A stretch of 64,000 nucleotides of DNA from Bufo bufo (lineage: Eukaryota > Chordata > Amphibia > Anura > Bufonidae): contig NC_053391.1 of the NCBI RefSeq assembly GCF_905171765.1, positions 108,474,644 to 108,538,643 of the forward strand, written 5' to 3'. The notes under the pieces were generated by a model. It was not told the DNA's origin, did not search any database, and saw only the letters and a program-made list of their open reading frames with translations. Positions 32,101-42,080 of the stretch are shown here, one piece after another (position 1 is the first letter of the stretch; each line of letters opens with the position of its first letter). The position numbers were made by a program, and so were the translations under genes.

Positions 32101-34276
32101 TACCCTTTCCACCACTTAAATTGATCGTATGGGGGTGCTCTTTCCGTAATGGGGTCACTCTTTGGGGTCATTCAGGCCTGCAAAAAACATATTTTGCACT
32201 TTGCCTCTAGAGGCCTGCTGTGCGCTACGAGCACATATGGGGTGTTCGCTAAATGAGGAGAAAATGGGGAACATATACTGGGGTGTATTTTCTCCTTTAA
32301 CCCCTTGTGAAAGTGAAAAATTGGGGTCTTCTAGTAATTTTTCATTTTTACAAATGTGTGCCTTAAAATGCTTCTCTCAAGTAATTCTGCCTTCTGTGAG
32401 ACACCTGTTTGCTAAAAAGTACCCTTTCCACCACTTAAATTGTTCAGACGGGGGTGCTCTTTCCGAAATGGGGTCACTTCTTGGGGTTTTTCATTTCTGG
32501 GGATCTCAGGAAATTTTTTAAATGCGACATGGCAGCTAAAATCCATGTCTGCCAATTCAGGCCTGCAAAAACTATATTTTGCACTTTGCCTCTAGAGACC
32601 TGCTGTGCGTTACGAGCACATATGGGGTGTTCGCAAAATGAGGAGAAAATGGGGAACATATAATGGGGTGCATTTTCTCCTTTAACCCCTTGTGAATGTG
32701 AAAAATTGCGGTCTTCTAGTAATTTTTCATTTTTACAAATGTGTGCTTTGAAATGCTTCTCTCAAGTAATTCTGCCTTCTGTGAGACACCTGTTTGCTAA
32801 AAAGTACCCTTTCCACCACTTAAATTGATCAGATGGGGGTGCTCTTTCCGTAATGGGGTCATTCTTTTCTGTGGATCTCAGGAAATTTTTTAAATGCGAC
32901 ATGGCAGCTAAAATCCATGGTTGCCAATTCAGGCCTGCAAAAAACATATTTTGCACTTTGCCTCTAGAGGCCTGCTGTGCGCTACGAGCACATATGGGGT
33001 GTTCGCAAAATGGGGAGAAAATGGGGAACATATTCTGGGGTGCATTTTCTCCTTTACCGCTTGTGAAAGTGAAAAATTGTGGTCTGCTTGTAATTTTTCA
33101 TTTTTTGTAGTTTGCCTCTAGAGCCCTGCTGTGTGCCCATACAGCAGGCTACAAGCACATATGGGATGTTTCCTGAATAGGGAGAAAATGGGGAACACAT
33201 ACTGGGTGCATTTTCTCCTTTAACCCCTTGTGAAAGTGAAAAATTGGGGTCTGCTAGTATTTTTTCATTTTTACAAATATGTGCTTTGAAATGCTTCTCT
33301 TAAGTAATTCTACCTTCTGTGAAACACCTGTTTGCTAAAAAGTACCCTTTTCACCACTTAAAATCTTTGTACGGGGATGCTCTTTCCGAAATGGGGTCAC
33401 TTTTTGGGGTTTTTCATTTCTGGGGACCTCAGAATTTATTTTTTATGCGATAGGGCAGCTAAACTTCATGTCTGTTTATTCAGGCCTGCAAAATCAATAT
33501 TTTTGTAGTTTGCCTCTAGAGCCCTGATGTGCGCCAATACAGCAGGTTACAAGCACATATGGGGTGTTTCCTGAATAGGGAGAAAATGGGGAACACATAC
33601 TGGGGTGCATTTCCTCCTTTAACCCCTTGTGAAAGTGAAAAATTGGGGTCTTCTAGTAATTTTTCATCTTTACAAATGTGTGCTTTGAAATGCTTCTCTC
33701 AAGTAATTCTGCCTTCTGTGAGACACCTGTTTGCTAAAAAGTACCCTTTCCACCAATTAAATTGTTCAGACGGGGGTGCTCTTTCTGTAATGGGGTTACT
33801 TCTTGGGATTTTTCATTTCTGGGGATCTCAGGAAATTTTTTAAATGCGACATGCAGCTAAAATCCATGTCTGCCAATTCAGGCCTGCAAAAAACATATTT
33901 TGCACTTTGCCTCTAGAGACCTGCTGTGCGTTGCGAGCACATATGGGGTGTTCGCAAAATGAGGAGAAAATGGGGAACACATACTGGGGTGCATTTTCTC
34001 CTTTAACCCCTTGTGAAAGGGAAAAATTGGGGTCTTCATAGTAATTTTTCATTTTTTCAAATGTGTGCTTTGAAATTTTTCTCTCAAGTAATTCTGCCTT
34101 CTATGAGACACCTGTTTGCTAAAAAGTACCCTTTCCACCACTTAAATTGTTCGTACGGGGGGCTCTTTCGGAAATGGGGTCACTTCTTGGGGTCATTCTT
34201 TTCTGTGGATCTCAGGAAATTTTTTAAATGTGACATGGCAGCTAAAATCCATGTCTGCCAATTCAGGCCTGCAAAA
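29200..34276 (+). repeat. Tandem array of ~385-bp units (block 1)
   Basis: About 13 units repeat the order GGGTGCTCTTTCCGAAATGG, ATTTCTGGGGACCTCAGGAA, ATGCGACATGGCAGCTAAAA, ATTCAGGCCTGCAAAA, TTTGCCTCTAGAG, GAGCACATATGGGGTGTTCG, TTTAACCCCTTGTGAAAGTG and GAGACACCTGTTTGCTAAAA. Spacing of the ATTCAGGCCTGC landmark is mostly 373-417 bp. Some units are truncated or carry a 170-bp partial duplication (e.g. 29490-29560). Long-range identity shows higher-order copies: 29916-30152 equals 31888-32124 almost exactly, and 29337-29830 reappears at 32948-33440. Many ORFs in all frames are artefacts. Confidence 0.9.
31081..31156 (+). repeat. 76-bp PLE fragment inside the array
   Basis: TTCTAGAAGAAACTATAACT and the next 55 bases match the start of the PLE at 34277, ending at AGTCACTTTA. 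Array sequence TTCAGGCCTGCAAAA stands on both sides. The left junction GCCTGCAAAA|TTCTAG is identical to the PLE junction at 34276. Confidence 0.8.
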
Positions 34277-35739
34277 TTCTAGAAGAAACTATAACTAAAA
34301 TTGACAACCTAAAATAATTTTTTGACAAAATACCGCAGGATGAAATAGTCACTTAATGGCAGGTGAGGATATGCAAAGGTCTAGGTCAATTGGAGAAACA
34401 GAGAATAAATAAAAAGACTAAAAAACTGAGATACATTACTCCGTTTACATCAACACAAACAGCAACAGGCACCAATTCACCTCCAACACCGGAGAAAACA
34501 CAAATGGAAATTAGAACTAAGAGAGACTGAGACCACAACCAATACAACATCTCAACATCCAACAGATTCGAAACCCTATCCTCTCCCCCCATTTTTTAGA
34601 CCTAACTCCCCCTCACCACAGATCGAGATTAAGACGGGATTATTCACCAACCCCCGAAAAAAGACACCCACAAACCCAACAGCAGCCCCATCAGTACTAC
34701 CTAAGACAGCGTCATCACAATCAGAGATTAGATACAACAAGTAAGTCACCACCTGCCCAAAATTACAACCAACATTACTAACCGAACCAACATTACCCCA
34801 GATCACCAATCCAAACACTCATGCAAAACCACACAAACAGATACGGAGAGGCAGACACAAACAAAAGAAACAATGCCAACAATCAACACTGGATGCGACC
34901 CCAACAGAGAACATAATAGTAAACCTGAGTCAGGTGAACCTAAAAGATGCACAAACTCTACTACTAAACAAAGGTCTTAATTATGCACCCACAGTTAAAA
35001 TAGACATATTTTCCACTTACATAGGTATAGAGAAATTCATTAGGAAGCTCTGTTTGAAAAAATACTACATCAAAAATCCTATAGTAAGGGAAACGAACGA
35101 ATCTACAACATATATACACACAGACTTGAAAACAAAATCAAAACAATATCCTAGACAGAAAATCAGCCAAGAGATAGCCACATTCAAACAAAACGTAGAA
35201 ACAGAAATTAGGAGTTTAAAATACAATAAAACAAGAAATAATATTACCAAGAAAGAAAAAGACGCCATACAACAATTACAAACCGAGAATAGAATCAATC
35301 AGGCCAACAGACAAAGGCGGCGCCATTGTCATTTTAAACACTGATCAGTATGAACAGGAATGTAACAGACAATTATCAGATACCCAAACATACAGACCTT
35401 TGAAACAGGATCCGACAGAAAAATTCCACAAACAACTGGTGGAACTCTGCTATAAGGGCTATGAAAAAAAGATCCTCCTGGAACAAGAACACAAATTCAT
35501 AGTAGAAACACTAAAACGCTTATCAGTCTTCTACTGCCTGCCAAAAATTCATAAAGACCAGAGAAATCCCCCCGGGTCCCATAATATCCGGCATAGGTTC
35601 CATTTCCGCTAATCTATTCCAATACATTGATAGAATTTTACAGCCCATAGTGACACAAACCCCTTCGTACATCAAAGCTACCACTGATATCATAGCAATT
35701 TTAGAAAAACTTACCATTAAGGAACATTGGACTATAGGA

Positions 35740-36440
35740 ACCATCTTAGTGCCCCCTGGAGCACCCCAAGCCGCAGTCCGTTGTCCAGAGAGGATGTACA
35801 TCATCAGATGAGCATAGAACTGGTTTCTTTTACCTGCATTATCTTTGCATATTTCATTCTGTTTCTGACAGCTGAGCACCGTCTTGGGGGTGCTCCAGTA
35901 TTTTGGTTTGACTTTGATTTTGATTTTTTGATTGTTGTTGTGTAATCGCTATGTATTGGCAGCGACCTACTTGATTGTCCACTTTTTGTCTCCTGACGAA
36001 CCTTGCTAATAAGGGGAAACGCGTCGAGACTAGGACCACAAATTAGGACAACCAACATAAATTTATTGTATTATATTGAATGACCCAGGCATCCATATGG
36101 GTCCATTTTTGTTGTAAGGGCGCTTTAAGGACAGATAGGTTAGGTACGGGGACAGAGTGCTCCTTCCATCTGGGTGCATCTCTGGGCAGAGAACAGGTTA
36201 GGGACATACTAGGGACCCTTATGGTTTCGCCCCCTGTCCACCACTGGTAACACCTACCCTTCCCTACCTGGTCCTCAATAGCCTCTTACTGTCTGTCTGT
36301 ATGTATATCAGTCCCCATGTGAGGGGCTCAGAGATTTTTTACTATATTGATATTAAATGTTATGTTTTAGGTAGTTGGTTTCAGTGATAGTGTTTTTCTT
36401 ACAACTACCAATTAAGTATTTTGTCGGTTGATAAAAATAG
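35740..36440 (+). mobile_element. Insertion carrying a hammerhead ribozyme (PLE pLTR-like)
   Basis: About 700 bp split the RT palm. The left boundary is near CACC|...GTGCCCCCTGGAGCACCCC; the mirrored GGGGGTGCTCCAG occurs at 35887-35899. It contains the hammerhead motif at 35988-36030 and no coding sequence. PLE terminal repeats are known to carry hammerhead ribozymes, so a solo PLE terminal repeat is the best guess. Boundaries are approximate and no target duplication was confirmed. Confidence 0.55.
35988..36030 (+). ncRNA. Hammerhead ribozyme motif (HHR-1)
   Basis: Stem I is GTCTC (35988-35992) with GAGAC (36026-36030). The core is CTGACGA (35993-35999). Stem II is CCTT (36001-36004) with AAGG (36011-36014) around loop GCTAAT. 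GAAA is at 36016-36019. Minimal stem III is AC/GT around GC, with the cleavage triplet GTC ending at 36025. All invariant core bases are present. The usual G-C pair closing stem II (10.1/11.1) is A/G here, and stem III has only two pairs, as reported for PLE hammerheads, which cleave better as dimers. Confidence 0.75.
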
Positions 36441-37304
36441 AACTTGCTGTACACCATCATAGAACGTCAACAAGGCCTGGATGCCCTAAAAAGAAATATG
36501 ATTTCAAACAACACTTTAAAAAAAGACCAAGTTGATTTCATCTTAGAAGGAGTATCATACATTCTGACACACAACTATTTCACATTCAACTCAAAATTCT
36601 ATCTACAATAAAAAGGCACAGCCATGGGCACCAAATTTGCCCCCAGTTATGCTAATATATTTATGGCCCATCGGGAGGGCGACGTCATTGGGCCTAGGCT
36701 GGGGACAAGTCTGGTGCTTTGTAAAAGATATATTGATGACATTGTATTCATCTGGCAAGACACAGAGGACAATATCGATAATTTCATACGAGAAATAAGT
36801 TCAAACGACAGGAATCTTCGGTTTGTCACAACCACTAGTAAAACTCATGTTGAATTCCTAGACATCTCCATTAATATAGTTAATCACAAAATAAACACAT
36901 TACAAGCCAGTTATGAAAAATAGCTATATCCCATATACCAGTTGCCATCTCCCTAGATGGCTCCTTAATATACCCATGAGCCAATTTAGAAGAATCAAAC
37001 ATAACTGTACCAACAACGACCAATTTGAACTAGAAACGTCCCAACTCAAACAAGAATTTCTAACCAAGGCGTATCCGACGGACTCAATAAAAAACTTGCT
37101 CGACAGAGTCAGAGCCATGAATAGAACTGACTTTTTTACACCAACAGACAAAATATCAAAACAAGAAGACAATCTCCGCATAATTCTACCCTTCCATGCC
37201 CAATATAGTAAAGTTTAACAGATAATAAACAAACACTGGTCACACCTTTTGAAAGATAAGACCATAGAATCCATCCTTATTGAGAATCCACGGATCACAT
37301 AGAC

Positions 37305-39126
37305 CACCAGGGGTCGGCAACCCCCGGCACGCGTGCCCGGCATGGCACGCGAATCTGTCTCTGCTGGCACGTGTGAGTTCGCCCCATAAGACGCACTTTT
37401 TCTTCCCCCAAAATGGGGGAGAAATGCCCCTGCGTCTTATGGGGCGAATGCTTGCCATTTTACATCGCAAGCTGCGATGTAGGAGCGAGCGCGGACTCGG
37501 GGAGGGACTGGGAGGAGGATCTGGGGGCTGGCAATAGCGGCGGGGCGGTGCAGTCAGTGTAGTATAGCCCCGCCCCGCCGCTCCGGTATACTAATATAAG
37601 ATGTCATATTCATTTATTGGTTATTAAACATGCCCCCTCATTCCTATTACTACCTTACATCCTAATCGCATCTGTAGAATTCAGGCAGGCCAGGCGGGGG
37701 CGGCAGCGTAACTCTTGTCATGTGCCTGAATGAAGCAGGCGGCGCAGGCAAGTGACGTCAGTGAGAGACGCGCCGGCCGCCCGGCTTGGGCTGCCTGAAT
37801 TCTACAGAAGCGATTAGGATGTAAGGTAGTAATAGGACTGAGGGGGCATGTTTAATAACCAATAAATGAATATAACATCTTATATTTGTATACTGGCGGC
37901 GGGGGCGATCTGTGGATGGCACAGTTATGGGCTGGGGGGGTCTGTGGATGTCACTGTTATGGGCTGGGGGGGTCTGTGGATGTCACTGTTATGGGCTGGG
38001 GGGGGTCTGTGGATGGCACTGTTATGGGCTGGGGGGGGGTCTGTGGATGGCACTGTTATGGGCTGGGGGGTCTGTGGATGGCACATATATAACAGTGCCA
38101 TCCGCAGATCCCCCCCTGTAACAGTGCCAGCCACAGCCCCCCCCCCCCCGTAACAGTGCCAGCCACAGATCCCCCTGTAACAGTGTCCGTCATCCACAGA
38201 TCCCCCCATAACAGTGTCCGTCATCCACAGATCCCCCCCATAACAGTGTCCGTCATCCACAGATCCCCCCATAACAGTGTCCGTCATCCACAGATCCTCC
38301 CCATAACAGTGTCCGTCATCCACAGATCCCCCCATAACAGTGTCTGTCATCCACAGATCCCCCCATAACAGTGTCCGTCATCCACAGATCCCCCCATAAC
38401 AGTGTCTGTCATCCACAGATCCCCCCAGATCTGAGGTCTGCTGTGCATTGGTGCTGTTCTGAGGTCTCCTGTGTATTGCTGCTGGTCTGAGGTCTGGTAA
38501 AAGGTTTGAGGCTGACGTGAGGTCTTTTGGTGATGCTGTAGGCCTGTTAGAAATTATTTTCTGTAAGTAATAATTATTTTGTATTTCTTCCAGTCTACCA
38601 GAAGAAAATACCTGCCAGTAACCTACCGTCAGAAGTCTACAGCTTGAACGCCTACAGCCCACACGCCTCCGTTCTTTTGTCTCAGCTCTCCATCAGGTAA
38701 GTAAAAACCCTGTGTTTTATGAAGGTGCAGTGTTTAGGGCTGATCTGAGTTCTTTTTGTAATGTGGAATAGAATTTCTCACTGCCTTAAAGGAGAACTAT
38801 GAGGTGAGTGCTTTTCACTCACCTCATAGTTCTAGCCGACCTGTGACAATGAGACTGTCACAGGTCGGCTCAGTAGATCGGGAGGTGAGCTAACACATGC
38901 ACATAGCTGTAGCTCGCGTTATACTGAGCTTAGGGTGGCAAGGTAAACACCTTTAATTAATTAGTGAGTTTAACTTACTATTAGCAGTACAACTATGTAC
39001 TTGTACTGTAAAAAAGTATAAAAATGAAAATCTAACTAACACTATGGAGCGCTGTTGTTTACTGGCACCCGGTTGCCTGATGGTTTCAAAAATGGCACTC
39101 GGTGTGTAAAAGGTTGCTGACCCCTG
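37305..39126. mobile_element. Nonautonomous hAT in the PLE
   Basis: CAGGGGTCGGCAACC (37308-37322) and its near-complement GGTTGCTGACCCCTG (39112-39126) are terminal inverted repeats. ACATAGAC occurs at 37297-37304 and 39127-39134, an 8-bp duplication typical of hAT, with three extra bases (CAC) at the left junction. The interior has no transposase. It holds an inverted repeat (about 37580-37685 versus 37795-37892) and two minisatellites. PLE coding sequence continues directly after 39134. Confidence 0.8.
37905..38430. repeat. Two minisatellites in opposite orientation
   Basis: 37905-38090 repeats GTCTGTGGATGGCACTGTTA then TGGGCTGGGGG (32-35 bp). 38160-38430 repeats CCACAGATCCCCCCATAACA then GTGTCCGTCAT (31 bp). 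The second is essentially the reverse complement of the first with one altered stretch, joined through AACAGTGCCATCCGCAGATC. The block can fold into a large hairpin. The open frames here are artefacts. Confidence 0.88.
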
Positions 39127-39134
39127 ACATAGAC

Positions 39135-39650
39135 CAAAGCTGTGAACCTAGGCCTAAAAGTAGCACCAACTATCAAGACCACACCAAACACATCTAACTG
39201 GTTGTCATTCAAAGGTTTCCACAGGTGTGGCAAGTGCAACTACTGCTGGATGACCTCTCCCTAAAAAAAAAACAGAAATCACATCCTCACAAAATTCATA
39301 TACATTTCAAATTAAAGACGGTCTAACCTGTGACTCAACAGACGTCATTTATATCCTAGAATGTCCATGCAACAAACAGTACGTCGGACGCAACAAACGA
39401 ACCCTCAAAAAAAGAGTCTCTGAACACATGACGATCATCAGGAAGGGGTTCCAATTACATTCAGTCTCCAAATATTACAAAGATCACCACCTTGAGATTC
39501 ACAGCCATAGAGAAAGTCAGGAGATATTGGAGAGGAGGCGATCATATCAGCAACATGTCTAGAATGGAATCAAAAAGGATTTTCGAATTTGACACTCTCA
39601 TCCCAGCCGGACTGAATGCGGAAATTGAACTCTTCCGCTTTTTATAATCC
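39135..39650 (+). pseudogene. PLE GIY-YIG endonuclease, broken
   Basis: After the hAT, sequence reads KCNYCWMTSP (a PLE Cys-containing linker), then after a run of ten A and a frame change DGLTCDSTDVIYILECPCNK then QYVGRNKRTLKKRVSEHM. VIYILECP...YVGR...RVSEH is the GIY-YIG nuclease core with its Tyr, Arg and His. A TAG near 39560 follows QQHV. PLEs need this nuclease for target cleavage. Frame changes show the copy is inactive. Confidence 0.85.
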
Positions 39651-40613
39651 AACCGGTTGTCACTACTCGGGCAGTTGCCCGTCTGGGATGGGAGGTCGAG
39701 GTCCGGCTGCTTACCAGCACCTCAACCTCCTCTCCTGAGTAGGCTCCCAGCCCTTCCCTCAATATTAAACACACTACTTATTAGAAATTATTAAAAAATA
39801 ATAATTAACCACCTCAGCCCCTATGGCTTAAACACCCTGAAAGACCAGGCCACTTTTTACACTTCTGACCTACACTACTTTCACCGTTTATTGCTCGGTC
39901 ATGCAACTTACCACCCAAATGAATTTTACCTCCTTTTCTTCTCACTAATAGAGCTTTCATTTGGTGGTATTTCATTGCTGCTGACATTTTTACTTTTTTT
40001 GTTATTAATCGAAATTTAACGATTTTTTTTGCAAAAAAAATGACATTTTTCACTTTCAGTTGTAAAATTTTGCAAAAAAAACGACATCCATATATAAATT
40101 TTGCTCTAAATTTATTGTTCTATATGTCTTTGATAAAAAAAAAATGTTTGGGTAAAAAAAAAAAATGGTTTGGGTAAAAGTTATAGCGTTTACAAACTAT
40201 GGTACAAAAATGTGAATTTCCGCTTTTTGAAGCAGCTCTGACTTTCTGAGCACCTGTCATGTTTCCTGAGGTTCTACAATGGCCAGACAGTACAAACACC
40301 CCACAAATGACCCCATTTCGGAAAGTAGACACCCTAAGGTATTCGCTGATGGGCATAGTGAGTTCATAGAACTTTTTATTTTTTGTCACAAGTTAGCGGA
40401 AAATGATGATTTTTTTTTTTTCTTACAAAGTCTCATATTCCACTAACTTGTGACAAAAAATAAAAAGTTCTATGAACTCACTATGCCCATCAGTGAATAC
40501 CTTGGGTGTCTTCTTTCCAAAATGGGGTCACTTGTGGGGTAGTTATACTGCCCTGGCATTCTAGGGGCCCAAATGTGTGGTAAGGAGTTTGAAATCAAAT
40601 TCTGTAAAAAATG

Positions 40614-40996
40614 GCCAGTGAAATCCGAAAGGTGCTCTTTGGAATGTGGGCCCCTTTGCCCACCTAGGCTGCAAACAAGTGTCACACATGTGGTATCTCC
40701 GTATTCAGGAGAAGTTGGGAAATGTGTTTTGGGGTGTCATTTTACATATACCCATGCTGGGTGAGATAAATATCTTGGTCAAATGCCAACTTTGTATAAA
40801 TAAATGAGAAAAGTTGTCTTTTGCCAAGATATTTCTCTCACCCAGCATGGGTATATGTAAAATGACACCCCAAAACACATTCCCCAACTTCTCCTGAATA
40901 CAGAGATACCACATGTGTGACACTTTTTTGCAGCCTAGGTGGGCAAAGGGGCCCACATTCCAAAGAGCACCTTTCGGATTTCACCGGTCATGACAA
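40614..40996. repeat. Long inverted repeat inside piggyBac
   Basis: The left arm (about 40614-40777) contains GTGAAATCCGAAAGGTGCTC, GTGGTATCTCCGTATTCAGG and ACATATACCCATGCTGGGTG. The right arm (about 40831-40996) holds their reverse complements. Arms of about 165 bp pair with few mismatches around a 50-bp spacer. A smaller hairpin (TAGAACTTTTTATTTTTTGT versus its complement) lies at 40367-40477. Confidence 0.85.
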
Positions 40997-41949
40997 AAAT
41001 TTCAATCTTTCATGGCCTCAATATGCCCCTCAGCGAATACCTTGGGGTGTTTTCTTTCCAAAATGGTGTTATTTGTGGGGTGTTTGTACTGCCCTGGCAT
41101 TTGAGGGTCTCCGCAATCATTACATGTATGCCCAGCATTAGGAGTTTCTGCTATTCTCCTTATATTGAGCATACGGGTAATGAGATTTTTTTTTTTCCGT
41201 TCAGCCTCTGGGCTGAAAGAAAAAAATTAACGGCACAGATTTCTTCATTCGCATCGATCAATGTGGATGAAAAAATCTCTGCCAAAAAAAGAAAAAGGAG
41301 GGGAAAGGCGTCTGCCAGGACATAGGAGCTCCGCCCAACATCCATACCCACTTAGCTCGTATGCCCTGGCAAACCAGATTTCTCCATTCACATCAATCGA
41401 TGTGGATGAATAAATCATTGCCGGGATTTTTTTTTTTATATATACAAAGTGTTTGCCAAAGTATATGAACACCGCCACCTCCTCAGCTCATATGCCTCGG
41501 CAAACGTATCTTTTACTGCAGAGGAGAAATCTTGTCTTGCAGCGCTGCATACACCGACTTGCATGTAATCTTACAGCAGCGCAATGCTTCTGTCAGAATG
41601 CACATCAGTGCTGCAGCTAGTCGATCGGTTGGTCCACCTGGAAGGTAAAAAAAAAAAAGAAAAAACCAGGCCGCAACGCAATAAATTTATTAACTTTTGA
41701 ACAGAACATATAAACTTTTTTTAACTGAACATTAACCTTTTATACTTACCGGTAATTTTTTTTTGTTTAGTTTTTTTTTACCTTTATAGAACAAACCTCT
41801 CCTTCCCCATGGGACAATGTGCAAAGCGCAAATCGCCCCAAAGATGTGGCGAAGTACGTTATGCACTTTATCCCAGGTGAAAGGAGAGGTTTGCAGCAGC
41901 TGTGAGTAAAAGGGCCCTAATAGCCCTGTGTGCCTGTCCTGTGAGATGC

Positions 41950-42080
41950 AATCCCTATGCTAGGTGTACCTGTGTGTGGTACTTCCGGAAACACTCTCCT
42001 AAGCATAGGGCAGGGTGGTCAGGACAGAAATAGCGGGTGTCACGCCTTATTCCACTCCTGCTACCGACACGACATTTTTT
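41950..42080 (-). pseudogene. Frameshifted C-terminal zinc finger of piggyBac transposase
   Basis: Read one frame off the main gene, minus-strand sequence after the A7 run gives KKCRVGSRSGIRRDTRYFCP then DHPALCLGECFRKYHTQ. It matches the Cys-rich C-terminal domain of piggyBac transposases, with one Cys of the first pair replaced by Gly (CRVG rather than CRVC). Loss of one A in the homopolymer explains the shift. The domain normally binds the terminal DNA. Confidence 0.75.

Larger units (their letters stand above)
34934..37218 (+). pseudogene. PLE reverse transcriptase, broken
   Basis: The frame beginning at 34934 (MNLKDAQTLLLNKGLNYAPT) has the PLE N-terminal LNKGLNYAP signature. It shifts frame near 35305, continuing GGAIVILNTDQYEQ, and reaches YCLPKIHKDQRNPP, the conserved PLE RT finger motif, near 35530-35565. 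A 0.7-kb insertion (about 35740-36440) interrupts the palm. Coding resumes with ERQQGLDALKRNM, hits an in-frame TAA at about 36610 and shows the catalytic YIDD at 36729-36740. After a frameshift near 36915 the thumb-side segment SQFRRIKHNCTNN follows. It is inactive through several stops and shifts, but domain order is complete. Confidence 0.85.

Noticed and set aside
29916..34282. Dozens of 60-140-codon ORFs in the tandem array
   Set aside because: The same peptides recur with each array unit, in all frames, with frameshifts between units. Nothing indicates selection on a protein.
34386..34818. Minus-strand Val/Gly-rich ORFs as a membrane protein
   Set aside because: They lie antisense to the PLE 5' region, which is codon-biased for Asn/Thr/Pro on the plus strand. 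No independent support.
37866..38368. Trp/Gly-rich and Pro/His-rich ORFs
   Set aside because: They are products of the two mirror-image minisatellites inside the hAT.
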